NCBI GenBank assembly: GCA_011524645.1
Contig: WTJY01000360.1
Span: forward strand, 1-58,190
Length of the DNA stretch: 58,190 nucleotides
Direction of reading: 5' to 3'
Source: Anaerolineales bacterium
Lineage (GTDB): Bacteria; Chloroflexota; Anaerolineae; Promineifilales; Promineifilaceae
Program-made: the position numbers and the translations under genes
Part shown: positions 28,262-37,327 of the stretch, piece after piece
Position numbering within the stretch: the stretch's first letter is position 1
Layout: the number at the start of each line of letters is the position of its first letter
The notes under the pieces: generated by a model
The model's database searches: none
What the model saw: only the letters and a program-made list of their open reading frames with translations
Told to the model about the DNA's origin: nothing

Positions 28262-28321
28262 ATTGCCTCCTATGCAATTCTTAAAATATAGCTGTGATTT
28301 GTTTGTCTGTTTTTCTTTTTT

Positions 28322-28786
28322 CTACGATCCACTGGTACCCCCTTCTAAGAGTCGATTGATTTCATCTCTTACAGCACCAAGATCGTCTAAACGCAAATAA
28401 ACGGTTGCAAAACGAATATATGCAACCTGATCAAGATCACGCAGTTTACGCATGACCAAATCCCCTACATAACGGCTTGTTACTTCCGCTTTACCTAAGC
28501 GTTGTAACTCAAATTCTGTTTCATTCACGACCCGTTCCACATCAGCGGCAGCGACCGGCCGTTTTTCACATGACAGTCGAATACCTGACATCAATTTCTC
28601 ACGCGAAAATTCTTCACGAATCCCACCGCGTTTAACCACAAGCGGAGTGGCCAAAATCGCACGCTCATGGGTGCTAAATCGCTGCGAACAATTTAGACAA
28701 CTCCGACGACGACGAATACCACCACGCGCATCGTGGGATGTATCAAGAACTCGTGTTTTTTCAAAACCGCAATACGGACATCTCAT
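28322..28786 (-). CDS. nrdR: Transcriptional repressor NrdR
   Basis: A 154-residue regulator of ribonucleotide reductase genes. The start at 28786 gives the invariant MRCPYCG N-terminus; the open frame continues 20 codons further up, but no relative begins there. The zinc ribbon uses Cys3, Cys6 and the later SCLNCSQRFSTHER pair. The ATP-cone covers roughly residues 49-139 (VVKRGGIREEFSREKLMSGI), sensing ATP/dATP. The length is normal for the family. It heads a two-gene unit with nrdJ, a common arrangement in Gram-positives and Chloroflexota, and NrdR-box-like sites lie upstream, so autoregulation is likely. Confidence 0.95.
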   Translation of the reverse strand: MRCPYCGFEKTRVLDTSHDARGGIRRRRSCLNCSQRFSTHERAILATPLVVKRGGIREEFSREKLMSGIRLSCEKRPVAAADVERVVNETEFELQRLGKAEVTSRYVGDLVMRKLRDLDQVAYIRFATVYLRLDDLGAVRDEINRLLEGGTSGS

Positions 28787-28868
28787 AATTTTTTCGGGCA
28801 ACATGAACCGACACATTGAAGGTTTCCAATGCGTCGAGTAAAGCAAATAAAATCTATTTTGGCTAGAG

Positions 28869-28925
28869 ACCTATATATGTGTGCGACTAAGGGGACATCT
28901 CTAAAAAACCGCCATATATACCGGT
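28869..28925 (-). promoter_or_regulatory. Putative NrdR-box pair
   Basis: On the minus strand ACACATATATAGGT (28882-28869) matches the NrdR-box pattern ACA-(W-rich)-TATATA. A second palindromic TATATA-centred site lies at about 28909-28925. The centres are about 41 bp apart, close to four helical turns, fitting cooperative binding by NrdR. Located 83-139 bp upstream of the nrdR start. Confidence 0.6.
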
Positions 28926-28967
28926 CACCCTTATGAATAGAGCATATTTGGGGGTGACAGGGGCGAA

Positions 28968-28976
28968 ATTATAGCA
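28968..28976 (-). promoter_or_regulatory. Extended -10 promoter (TGCTATAAT) upstream of nrdR
   Basis: Minus-strand TGCTATAAT reads 28976 to 28968. Transcription from about 28961 would cross both NrdR-like boxes before reaching nrdR, so repression would act as a downstream roadblock unless a second promoter overlaps the boxes. Same nonamer as upstream of the GH3-like gene. Confidence 0.45.
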
Positions 28977-29305
28977 TGAGGAATCTACACAAACAAGTGT
29001 AATTTGGCGTCTCTTTCACAATTAAAATGGCTGTTTACAATCGCGAATCAAGCACTCTACTACTATAGGAAATCACGCCCAACGATTACACGAAAAGCAC
29101 CCCAAAATTTATCACAAGCCCTTCTACAACACGCATACTCCCTGCTACGGTCACTCGTTATTCGTCACTTGAATCACGTGTGGTCTTAGGGGCAAAACGA
29201 ATGACTACTCCGACCTGCTTCGCAATTCGGCCGTCTTTTCGCCTTCCCTTTACCCCGACATAAATGGTGCGAATGACGAATAATGATCGTCATTCGTCAC
29301 TCGTT
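28977..29305. other. Spacer between the nrdR promoter and ftsZ
   Basis: About 330 bp with no credible gene. It holds the GACGAAT-type inverted-repeat element (29150-29303) and one CGGCCG. The 3' end of the dcw transcript should terminate here, but no classic hairpin plus T-run is present beyond the inverted repeat next to the ftsZ stop. Confidence 0.5.
29150..29303. repeat. Inverted-repeat element of the GACGAAT family
   Basis: TCGTTATTCGTCAC at about 29157-29170 is the near-complement of GATGACGAATAATGA at about 29273-29288; the latter is itself followed by a local palindrome (AATGACGA / TCGTCATT). Related GACGAAT or AACGAAT runs occur at 1079-1100, 7344-7372, 32937-32950 and 44410-44440, always next to gene ends. 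Confidence 0.55.
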
Positions 29306-30622
29306 TTATTTTCGTTTACGCAAAAACGCCGGAATGTCTAAATCATCGGTCCGAAAATTACTCGGCCGGCTCGACGGTTTCGGTTCGCGGGCCGGTGGTG
29401 CCGCCGGTGGCTCCGCTTGTTGTCGCACTTCACGGCGTGGACGGCCACTCATGATCGAAGGACGTGATGATTCAGCCATACGGCTACGGCGACTGTTCCC
29501 AAAACGCTGGTTTGGTGGCGGTGCGCCGTGATCAAAGCCGGTGGCGATCACCGTTATACGAACTTCATCTTCCATGTTCTCGTCGATCACCGCCCCAAAG
29601 ATCAAGTTGACATCGGGATGTGCGGTGCTGCGAATAACAGAGGCGGCCTGATTAATTTCATACAGACTTAAATCATTCCCACCTGTGACATTAAACAAAA
29701 TCCCACGCGCCCCATCGATCGTTACGTCAAGCATCGGGCTAGACAATGCTTGCTCGGCCGCAGCCATCGCCCGATCTTCACCAGAAGCACGGCCGACAGC
29801 CATAAGCGCTGCCCCCCCCAATGACATAATCGTCTTAACGTCCGCAAAGTCCAAATTAATCAAACCGGGCGTGGTAATCAATTCACTAATCCCTTGAATA
29901 CCTTGACGCAACACTTCGTCCGCCAATTTAAAGGAATCGGTCAAAGCGACCCGTTTATCAGCCATTTCCAACAAGCGATCGTTGGGAATAACGATTAAGG
30001 TGTCAACATGTTCCTTGAGTTGGTCTATCCCGTCGGCGGCCGATTGTGCGCGTTTATTCCCTTCAAACATAAACGGCCGAGTCACCACACCGATCGTCAA
30101 TGCCCCTTGCTCACGCGCAATTTTCGCCACAATCGGGGACGCACCAGTACCGGTGCCACCACCCATTCCGGCCGTAATAAAAACCATATCAGAGCCTTCT
30201 AAAAGCTCATACAGATCATCAGAGGATTCTTCGGCCGCTTGTGCTCCCAAGTTAGGGGTGCCACCCGCGCCTAAACCTCGGGTAACCCGCTCACCAATAT
30301 GGAGCCGTTTTCCCGCTTTACTACGAATCAACGCTTGGCTATCGGTATTGAGTACGATAAAGTCAACACCCACAATGCCCGCTTCGATCATACGATCTAC
30401 CGCATTGTTCCCCCCACCCCCAACACCGACCACGCGAATCACCGCCTGGCCTTCAACTGGAGCATAGCTATCTTCAATGGAAGGAGCTGGCGCAGGACGG
30501 CTCGCAGCCGCAGACTGCCGCTTAACCCGTTTCGATTGCCGGCCCCCCTCTTGGGTGGACGACTTCCGTTGATATTCCTCACCATCTCGCTGTGAGTTCG
30601 GTTTACGTGAGTAATTCGTCAT
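29306..30622 (-). CDS. ftsZ: Cell division GTPase FtsZ
   Basis: A 438-residue tubulin homologue that polymerises into the Z-ring. A 60-residue basic, Gln/Ser-rich N-terminal extension precedes the core ([16 protein letters not shown] near 65). The tubulin signature [13 protein letters not shown] is near 155, and the synergy loop follows around [12 protein letters not shown] Pro/Arg-rich linker leads to the conserved C-terminal peptide [12 protein letters not shown] that binds FtsA and partners. Strong AGAGGAAA site before the ATG. Last gene of the dcw cluster, 92 bp after ftsA. The long N-terminus is unusual; FtsZ usually starts 10-15 residues before the GTP-binding glycine loop. Confidence 0.97.
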   Translation of the reverse strand: MTNYSRKPNSQRDGEEYQRKSSTQEGGRQSKRVKRQSAAASRPAPAPSIEDSYAPVEGQAVIRVVGVGGGGNNAVDRMIEAGIVGVDFIVLNTDSQALIRSKAGKRLHIGERVTRGLGAGGTPNLGAQAAEESSDDLYELLEGSDMVFITAGMGGGTGTGASPIVAKIAREQGALTIGVVTRPFMFEGNKRAQSAADGIDQLKEHVDTLIVIPNDRLLEMADKRVALTDSFKLADEVLRQGIQGISELITTPGLINLDFADVKTIMSLGGAALMAVGRASGEDRAMAAAEQALSSPMLDVTIDGARGILFNVTGGNDLSLYEINQAASVIRSTAHPDVNLIFGAVIDENMEDEVRITVIATGFDHGAPPPNQRFGNSRRSRMAESSRPSIMSGRPRREVRQQAEPPAAPPAREPKPSSRPSNFRTDDLDIPAFLRKRK

Positions 30623-30714
30623 ATTGTTTCCTCTCTAATCTGCCATGCGTAGCGCAGATCTTTAAATAACTAGATAGCACAGCGTGTTTCCAACTAGCTA
30701 CTAATCAATCATCA

Positions 30715-31929
30715 CTAATCCGGAAGCAATGCCCGGAAAAAACTAGTCAATCTACTAACAAATTCGGTACGACTACTATTCGGTCGATACACATTATGAT
30801 CACTGACCGCCCAGCGCAATAATCCAACGCTGGTCGCATATGAAGGGTTGTGTAAATTATCGACCAACCCTTTCAAGTTTCGAGGGGCGGCCACACGCGC
30901 TGGAATACCCAACACGCGATTCGCTACGTCAGCAATCCCTTTTAATTGAGCACCACCGCCGGTCAATACGATTCCGGCCGGTAACAACCCAGAAAATCCG
31001 GAACCTTTGATCGCATTCGAAATCAAATGGAACGTCTCTTCAGCCCGCGCTTCAACAACCATCGCTAAATCACGATGCCCCACTTCGATCTCTTCCCCAC
31101 CAAAGGGTTCGACCCGAAATGAACTATGAGCTGGAATACTATCGGGTAAGCAACTCCCATGCTTAATTTTGACTTCTTCCCCAACTTCAAAGGGAACACG
31201 AAGCCCAATCGCAATATCATTGGCGATATGAAACCCACCAATCGGCAAAGTTTGTGTGTGCCACGCCGTCCCACCTGAATAAAGAGCTAAATCGGTGGTC
31301 CCACCGCCTAGATCGGCCACAATCACACCCATATCTTTTTCGGCCGGTGTTAATACAGCTTCAGCAGCAGCCAAGCTATTCAGCACCAATTCTTCGGCAC
31401 GAAGCCCGACCGCATCAGCACAGCGGTGCAAATTTTGCACGGCCGGTGTCGCCACCGTCACCAAATGGGCTTCAACTTCTAAACGAAACCCATGCATCCC
31501 CAGCGGATTCCGCACCCCGTCTTGATTATCTAAAACATAATTGCGCGGTAGTAAATGCAATAGCTCTCGATTATGGGGAACAGGAACCGCACGCGCCGCA
31601 TCAAGTGCACGAGAAATATCTTCGGCCGATACCCCTCCCTTTTTATCGCCAACAGCGACCGCCCCCTTGTTATTCTGCGAGTTAACATGCTCTCCGGTAA
31701 TACTCAAATACCCATTGGATAAGCGATACCCAGAGGTCTGCTCCGCCTGATCCACGGCCGCAGCGATCGCCTGAGCGGTGCTCGCCACGTCCACAATCAT
31801 TCCTTTACGCAATCCGCTAGCTGGCGCCTGCCCGACACCAACGATACGTAAATCGCCTGCCATGACTTCGCCAACCAACGCACACACTTTTGTTGTACCA
31901 ATGTCTAAACTAAAAACAACGCCATCCAT
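30715..31929 (-). CDS. ftsA: Cell division protein FtsA
   Basis: A 404-residue actin-like ATPase that tethers FtsZ filaments to the membrane. The ATG at 31929 gives the typical MDGVVFSLDIGTTKVCALVG start; an in-frame GTG lies five codons upstream. The SHS2/1C region (GYLSITGEHVNSQNNKGA) and phosphate-binding ADLGGGTTDLALY are clear, and VLTGGGAQLKGI closes the nucleotide site. The C-terminus SRLTSFFRALLPD is a short amphipathic helix, the usual membrane-targeting sequence. Located between ftsQ and ftsZ as in many bacteria. Confidence 0.96.
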   Translation of the reverse strand: MDGVVFSLDIGTTKVCALVGEVMAGDLRIVGVGQAPASGLRKGMIVDVASTAQAIAAAVDQAEQTSGYRLSNGYLSITGEHVNSQNNKGAVAVGDKKGGVSAEDISRALDAARAVPVPHNRELLHLLPRNYVLDNQDGVRNPLGMHGFRLEVEAHLVTVATPAVQNLHRCADAVGLRAEELVLNSLAAAEAVLTPAEKDMGVIVADLGGGTTDLALYSGGTAWHTQTLPIGGFHIANDIAIGLRVPFEVGEEVKIKHGSCLPDSIPAHSSFRVEPFGGEEIEVGHRDLAMVVEARAEETFHLISNAIKGSGFSGLLPAGIVLTGGGAQLKGIADVANRVLGIPARVAAPRNLKGLVDNLHNPSYATSVGLLRWAVSDHNVYRPNSSRTEFVSRLTSFFRALLPD

Positions 31930-31980
31930 ACAGTTACGCCACACGATATGCGAGTCATACTTCTAGCTCGCTAGACAAAA

Positions 31981-32928
31981 TTAACTTTGCTCGGCCCCTT
32001 CATTTACCCGATAAAACGGTTTGGCAGGATTGCTCACATCGATATAAAGCGGGGTTAATCCTTGGGATGCTAATTCATCAACCAAAGCGTTATACACCGC
32101 TAACTTCTGTGACATGTCAACACCCACACCCAAATAGACATCCCAGCCCCGCTCGTCTTCAAAGCTAAGCCCTTGCCCTGGCTGATAAGCCAGTCGATTT
32201 AACTCTTGCCCGTTCGGGGACAGTTTTTTGAGCAAAAATGCGCTCTCAATCAATTCTTCAGGCACAGCCCCCACGTCAAATAAACCGATCTCGCCTTCGA
32301 TCTCGGCCGCTTCATTCTCGCTCATCGTCCCTAAAATCGCATCAGGGTAGTCAGTATGAATCCGCAACAGACCCGGCACATTGATCCGCGCTGGAAACAA
32401 TGCACCACTTTGGTTCACCCAATAGGGAACCCCTTGTTGCTCCCAAATCGCCACCGGTTGATCTTCTTTAATTTCAATCGAGACCTGATTCGGCCACGTT
32501 ACACTCACAGATGCACCCAAGACGCCGGGAGTCGCCGCAATCTTTTCGGCCGCGACTTCAGGATCAACCGCAAATACATGCTGTCCCGCCAATCCACTCG
32601 TGGTCACAATTTCATCCGGTGTAATTGAAAAAACACCCTGAACCGGAATCTTCGTAAAGTAATAGTCTGTTTGGCTACCCACAAAGTTCAGCGTGTACAA
32701 ACAAAGCAACAATATCCCTAAACTGACCCAGCGTGGCGATGCCAAAGCCCCCATCACCGAGGCGGTCGGGAATTTAAAGGGTTGCCGGTTGCGACGACGG
32801 CGACGAGCGACCACACGAGGCACCACCGTTGAGGGGATAGGGGTCGCTAAAGCATCGACGCGCCGTAATTTAGGCTGTCGTTTTAGACGTCGGTTGCGTT
32901 GAGATTTTTGAGAGCGTCTTTCGGACAT
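31981..32928 (-). CDS. ftsQ: Cell division protein FtsQ/DivIB
   Basis: A 315-residue bitopic septal protein. A very basic cytoplasmic tail (residues 1-65, many Arg) precedes one membrane helix (about 66-85). Then comes the POTRA domain (FTKIPVQGVFSITPDEIVTT, GVLGASVSVTWPNQVSIEI) and a beta-domain ending near residue 300. It links FtsL/FtsB-type proteins to the divisome from the outer face of the membrane. 60 bp from ddl and 51 bp from ftsA, in the conserved ddl-ftsQ-ftsA-ftsZ order. The first spacer contains an AACGAAT repeat and a GATCTC/GAGATC hairpin. Confidence 0.92.
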   Translation of the reverse strand: MSERRSQKSQRNRRLKRQPKLRRVDALATPIPSTVVPRVVARRRRRNRQPFKFPTASVMGALASPRWVSLGILLLCLYTLNFVGSQTDYYFTKIPVQGVFSITPDEIVTTSGLAGQHVFAVDPEVAAEKIAATPGVLGASVSVTWPNQVSIEIKEDQPVAIWEQQGVPYWVNQSGALFPARINVPGLLRIHTDYPDAILGTMSENEAAEIEGEIGLFDVGAVPEELIESAFLLKKLSPNGQELNRLAYQPGQGLSFEDERGWDVYLGVGVDMSQKLAVYNALVDELASQGLTPLYIDVSNPAKPFYRVNEGAEQS

Positions 32929-32988
32929 AATAGTTCGGTGTAACGAATAATGATCACGATCTCAGAACCGAGATCACAGGGTCGTCTT

Positions 32989-34104
32989 TTAATTAAAGTC
33001 TCTTTTCAAGGCCGCTTTGGCGCGGTGTCTATCAACCGCCAGTGTCAACAAACGATCGAGCAGATCGCTATACGACAAACCGGCCGCTTCCCATAATTTG
33101 GGATACATCGAAATACTTGTAAATCCAGGCAAGGTGTTAACCTCATTGATATAAACGCGGTTCGTCTCGACATCAAGTAAAAAGTCGACACGGGCCAATC
33201 CAGCACAATCAACCGCTTCATAAGTTTGAATCGCCAACTGCTGAATCTCGGCCGTTAACACCTCATCAATCGGCGCTGGGATCAAAAGTTCGGAATCATC
33301 CGTAATATATTTCGCTTCGTAATCATAAAAAGCTCGCTTCGGCCGGATCTCACCCACCACGCTAGCAACCGGGTCTTCATTCCCCAATACGGAAACTTCT
33401 AGCTCACGAACATGCACCCCTTGTTCAATTACCAAACGCAGATCATAGCGAGCAGCATCGATCAAACCGGCCACTAATTCGGTCGCATCTTCACATTTAC
33501 TAATCCCGACGCTCGATCCTAAGTTCGCGGGCTTAACAAACATAGGGTACGCTAATTTCGCTTCAAGCTGAGTGACAACCCCGTTAACATCGGCCGTTAC
33601 CGCCGCGCTCAACACCAATTCCCAAGGCAATAAGGGAATCCCATTGGCCGCCATCACATACTTAAATATCGCTTTATCCATCCCCACGGCCGAGCCAACA
33701 ACACCAGAACCGACAAAAGGAATATCCGCTAATTCAAAAAGACCCTGTAGCGCGCCATCTTCACCATAGGTACCATGCACAATCGGGAAAACCACATCAA
33801 GGGTCTGGACCATGCCCCCAGCGTCACCGCTTGACGCAACAGGGACCAAGCCCGGTTCGTCTTGAGGTGCAGGATATAAAATCACTTCACCCGATTCTAA
33901 AGAAGGAACCGCGCCAGAATCAGACAACAGCAACTGATCCCCAGTTAGCCAGCGGCCGCTCTTATCAATCCCGATCGGGACCACATCATATTTTGTTTTA
34001 TCTAAGGCCTGAATAATCGATCTTGCCGATCTAACAGAAACTTCATGTTCTCCAGACCGGCCGCCAAAAACTACTCCGACGCGAATTTTCCTAAAATCGC
34101 TCAT
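32989..34104 (-). CDS. ddl: D-alanine--D-alanine ligase
   Basis: A 371-residue cytoplasmic ATP-grasp enzyme that joins two D-Ala to make the terminal dipeptide of peptidoglycan precursors. The N-terminal lobe has VGVVFGGRSGEHEVSVRSA; the middle lobe has FVKPANLGSSVGISK (ATP loop). The active-site loop FYDYEAKYI keeps the Tyr-Lys-Tyr arrangement of D-Ala-D-Ala (not D-Ala-D-Lac) ligases. RVDFLLD and EVNTLPGFTSISMYPKLWE supply metal ligands. Normal length. Lies between murB and ftsQ. Confidence 0.95.
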   Translation of the reverse strand: MSDFRKIRVGVVFGGRSGEHEVSVRSARSIIQALDKTKYDVVPIGIDKSGRWLTGDQLLLSDSGAVPSLESGEVILYPAPQDEPGLVPVASSGDAGGMVQTLDVVFPIVHGTYGEDGALQGLFELADIPFVGSGVVGSAVGMDKAIFKYVMAANGIPLLPWELVLSAAVTADVNGVVTQLEAKLAYPMFVKPANLGSSVGISKCEDATELVAGLIDAARYDLRLVIEQGVHVRELEVSVLGNEDPVASVVGEIRPKRAFYDYEAKYITDDSELLIPAPIDEVLTAEIQQLAIQTYEAVDCAGLARVDFLLDVETNRVYINEVNTLPGFTSISMYPKLWEAAGLSYSDLLDRLLTLAVDRHRAKAALKRDFN

Positions 34105-34161
34105 AAATTTATTCTAAACTTTAGATCAATACGTTTAATCAAAAATCCAAAACCTAAAATG

Positions 34162-35118
34162 CTAATAATCCCAATCGCCAACCAGCTCAACTTCTAATTC
34201 CATTTCGACACCAAATCGGTCCCGCACCGTATGCCACGCTTCCGCAATCAGGGCGCGAATATCTTCGGCCGTTGCGGTCCCATCATTCAAAAAGAAGTTA
34301 GCATGTTTTTCCGAAATAGAAGCGCCACCACAACGAAACCCTTTTAGACCGGCCGTTTCAATTAAATAGCCCGCATAATAGTTCTCGGGATTCTTAAACA
34401 TCGATCCCATCGTGGCACCACCCGGTTGGGATTTCTTGCGCTTTTCATTAAATTCATCCGCCCGTGCCATTATCACGTCGGTCGAACCCGGCTTAAATTT
34501 CAGATCGGCCGACAAAACCACGCGACGCAACTTAAATTTATTCCCTTGCTCTCGCTTAAATACGCTGTTCCGATACTCATATTGCATATCTTCTAAGCTA
34601 TAGGTACGAACCCCACGGCCCGGTTCCCAGACCGTCGCGAGAAGCAGATTATCGTTCATATCGCCACCGTGTGCGCCAGAATTACCGACCACCGCACCAC
34701 CGACTGTTCCTGGAACGCCAATCGCCCATTCCAAACCACCCAGCCCTTTTGAAATACACATTCGAGCCAGCGAGGATAAGTTCATACCAGATTCGGCCGT
34801 GCAAATCACACTAGCACCACTATGACGGAACTGAACTTGTTTCGCTTTGTTAAAAATGACTAGCCCGCGCACCCCGCGATCAGACACAAGGATGTTTGAA
34901 CCACCACCAATAATGGTATAACGAATATTGGCCGCACAAGCCAGCTCGACCGCTTTCTGTAAGTCGGCCGCGCTTTTTGCGATCAACATCATTTCAGCCG
35001 ACCCCCCTACCCGAGCAGAGGTGTATTTTGAAATCGGCACATTTACTTGAAAGGATTCTCCAAACGCATCGGCAAAACGCTGCGCGGTTTGCGTATACAC
35101 GGTTAAGTCTGTTGTCAT
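34162..35118 (-). CDS. murB: UDP-N-acetylenolpyruvoylglucosamine reductase MurB
   Basis: A 318-residue FAD enzyme reducing UDP-GlcNAc-enolpyruvate to UDP-MurNAc with NADPH. The ATG at 35118 is preferred; an ATG 11 codons upstream (35151) is also in frame and has AGGGA between, so the start is uncertain. FAD-binding: IIGGGSNILVSDRGVRGL and VPGTVGGAVVGNSGAHGGD. The catalytic Ser is in GATMGSMFKNP and the final Glu probably in SISEKHANFFLN. The loop pattern suits the shorter type II MurB. Second wall gene after murC, 127 bp apart with this start. Confidence 0.94.
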   Translation of the reverse strand: MTTDLTVYTQTAQRFADAFGESFQVNVPISKYTSARVGGSAEMMLIAKSAADLQKAVELACAANIRYTIIGGGSNILVSDRGVRGLVIFNKAKQVQFRHSGASVICTAESGMNLSSLARMCISKGLGGLEWAIGVPGTVGGAVVGNSGAHGGDMNDNLLLATVWEPGRGVRTYSLEDMQYEYRNSVFKREQGNKFKLRRVVLSADLKFKPGSTDVIMARADEFNEKRKKSQPGGATMGSMFKNPENYYAGYLIETAGLKGFRCGGASISEKHANFFLNDGTATAEDIRALIAEAWHTVRDRFGVEMELEVELVGDWDY

Positions 35119-35245
35119 ATCCTCAATAATTCCCTGCCAGTTTTCGCACACAACCCATTCAGCCCAAAAAGATAGCTCATGGCCAATCGTGAAAAGCGGT
35201 TATCGCAAATAAAGAGCTTATTTACAATATGCCATTCTAGATTCC

Positions 35246-36760
35246 TTATTCTTCCTGCAACTTCGCCATCAAGCGGCGTACTTGCTCGGCGGTCGCATCC
35301 AACTGGGCTTGCTGGTGCTTGGGTGGCTCGGCCGCTTCACTAAAGCTATCGCTCGCCATTTCCCGCAATCCATCAACCAGCCATTCACTCATCGCAAATG
35401 CATCCCCTGCATTTAGCGTAATGACCACATCATTGGGTTCTAAAATCTGTAGCAATTTCTGCGTTGCTTGGGCCATTTGCATCGTAAATTCGACATGGCC
35501 ATGCTGAATTTGCCCAACTAAATTCTTCAAATCAAGCTTCTGATCCGCTTCACGACTACGATAAACATCTAGCACGATCACCCGATCCGCCTGTTCAAAA
35601 CAGGTCGCAAAATCATCTTTAAATGCTTCAATTCGGCTAAACGTATGGGGTTGCCAAACCGCCCAAATCCGACTGGTTGGATATTGATCCCGCGCGGCCG
35701 CGAGCGTCGCCCGAATTTCGGTCGGGTGATGTGCATAGTCGTCAATCACCGAAATTCCATTAACCGTCCCTTTTAATTCGAAGCGGCGGCCGACACCGGA
35801 AAATGTCGAAAGCGTATGGCTAATATGCTTATAGCCAAGCCCTTCATACAACGCCATGGCAATCGCCGCCAAAGCGTTTAACACATTATGACGGCCGGGT
35901 ACGCGCAAACGTGCTGGACCAAGCTTTTTACCATTCAAGCTCACTTGGAAGTCGTAACCACCAAATTGATTGATCGCCAATCCTTGCGCGCGCAACACAT
36001 TAACACCCGGCAAAGAGGGAACCCCTTCACCGATACCATAAATCACTTTTTGCACGCCGGTCGGTACCGCATTCAACAAGGTCAACGCCCCGCGATCTTC
36101 ACCACACAAAATGATCCGGCCGCCATTTTCCGGCAAAAGCTTTACAAATTGATTAAAAGCATCGCGATACACTTTTTCCGATTCAAAAATATCAGGATGA
36201 TCGTACTCAACATTGGTCACCACCGATATTTTCGGCCGTAATCCTAAAAACATCCGATCATACTCATCCGCTTCGACCACAAAATGATGCCCTTTGCCCG
36301 CATACCCATTTGAACCGAGGCTGGGCAAATGCCCTCCTACGATCACGCTGGGGTCTAAGCGACATCTGAGCAAAATATGGGCGATCATACCGGCCGTTGT
36401 GGTTTTACCGTGGGTTCCGGCAACCGCAACCCCCACATTATCAGCCATCAAACTGCCCAAGAACTCAGCCCGTTTCAAAGTCGGAATCCCCGCCTCATTC
36501 GCCGCCACTACTTCAGTATTGTCATCGGGCACGGCCGAAGAACGAACAATTAAATTCGCTCCAGCTACATGCTCCGCCTTATGGCCTTCATAAATTTTCG
36601 CCCCTTCTGCTTCCAAATTCTTGGTTAATTGGTTGGGTTGTTGATCAGACCCGGATACAACAAAACCGCGTCCCAGCAAAACGCGGGCAATCGCAGAGAT
36701 CCCCGCACCGCCGATGCCGATTAAATGAATATGTCTACCTGTTTTGCGTTGTAGTGGCAC
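35246..36760 (-). CDS. murC: UDP-N-acetylmuramate--L-alanine ligase MurC
   Basis: A 504-residue ATP-dependent ligase adding L-Ala to UDP-MurNAc. The frame could start at a TTG at 36799, but a GTG at 36760 has AGGAAG seven bases upstream and gives a normal N-terminus, so I choose it. Motifs: HLIGIGGAGISAIARVL (UDP-binding), GTHGKTTTAGM (ATP P-loop), VEADEYDRMF, and IDDYAHHPTEIRATL. The C-terminal 35 residues add a charged, coiled-coil-like tail not seen in all MurC. A 567-bp spacer separates it from the cvpA-like gene, so it probably has its own promoter. Confidence 0.95.
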   Translation of the reverse strand: MPLQRKTGRHIHLIGIGGAGISAIARVLLGRGFVVSGSDQQPNQLTKNLEAEGAKIYEGHKAEHVAGANLIVRSSAVPDDNTEVVAANEAGIPTLKRAEFLGSLMADNVGVAVAGTHGKTTTAGMIAHILLRCRLDPSVIVGGHLPSLGSNGYAGKGHHFVVEADEYDRMFLGLRPKISVVTNVEYDHPDIFESEKVYRDAFNQFVKLLPENGGRIILCGEDRGALTLLNAVPTGVQKVIYGIGEGVPSLPGVNVLRAQGLAINQFGGYDFQVSLNGKKLGPARLRVPGRHNVLNALAAIAMALYEGLGYKHISHTLSTFSGVGRRFELKGTVNGISVIDDYAHHPTEIRATLAAARDQYPTSRIWAVWQPHTFSRIEAFKDDFATCFEQADRVIVLDVYRSREADQKLDLKNLVGQIQHGHVEFTMQMAQATQKLLQILEPNDVVITLNAGDAFAMSEWLVDGLREMASDSFSEAAEPPKHQQAQLDATAEQVRRLMAKLQEE

Positions 36761-37036
36761 AGTATTTCTTCCTACTACTAATTTAATGAACGAATCCAAA
36801 GCGTTGTTTAGATCTGGTTACACACTGCTTCTCCATATATCATACCAAAGTTAGACGCAATCACGAACCGATAACCTGAAAAATCAATAATTCTCAATCT
36901 AAAATCGATTTTAGCTGTCAAAATCAACAAATTCAGTCCCTCAGTGCCGATTGTTGCGCCTTCGCCGCCGAAACACCCTTTTGAGATAACAGTCACCTAC
37001 AATACCTTCGCCAATGTGGATCGTCTGATTGGATTT

Positions 37037-37115
37037 GCTCCCCTCCTATGAGGAGGGGTTGGGGGAGGTGGATTACCCCTCTCCCCCAGCCCCTCTCCCA
37101 ACGGGAGAGGGGAGC
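37037..37115. repeat. REP/MITE-like palindromic element
   Basis: Begins GCTCCCCT and ends AGGGGAGC (8-bp perfect terminal inverted repeat) and contains two hairpins: 37040-37058 (CCCCTCC/GGAGGGG) and 37090-37112 (CCCCTCTCCC/GGGAGAGGGG). Sequences of this CCCTCTCCC type occur between genes in many bacteria. A degenerate related stretch (CTCATGAGGAAAGGTTGGGG) lies near 51920. Confidence 0.75.
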
Positions 37116-37233
37116 TTTTGATTCGATGCGAATTAAAAATAATTAAGCGATCAACCCGAGATATTTTTAATTCAATGAACAAATTTGCCTTAAAGGGAAA
37201 TTATTTGTCACAGAGGTGTAAAAATGGCGAAGA

Positions 37234-37256
37234 TATTGTCACCTACGGTGACAATA
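37234..37256. promoter_or_regulatory. Perfect operator-like palindrome
   Basis: TATTGTCACC (37234-37243), three bases, GGTGACAATA (37247-37256): 10-bp perfect arms with a 3-base centre. A partial second copy (TTGTCACAGAGGTG) lies about 27 bp upstream. It lacks a T-run, so a protein-binding site is more likely than a terminator. The regulator is unknown. Confidence 0.45.
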
Positions 37257-37327
37257 AAAAGCGATTCCTTTGGTTCAAATTGAGAATTACTGCTGAAAAG
37301 TAATAAACTGAACCCATTTAGCTCAGA

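Larger units (their letters stand above)
36761..37327. other. Long spacer inside the dcw cluster
   Basis: About 570 bp with no credible gene; short frames here show no family features. It contains a REP-like palindromic element (37037-37115), a perfect operator-like palindrome (37234-37256) and presumably the murC promoter. It splits the dcw cluster into mraZ-to-cvpA and murC-to-ftsZ halves. Confidence 0.6.

Noticed and set aside
30000-32900. Plus-strand ORFs of 60-160 codons opposite ftsZ, ftsA and ftsQ
   Set aside because: Antisense shadows of conserved genes, with no codon or motif support.
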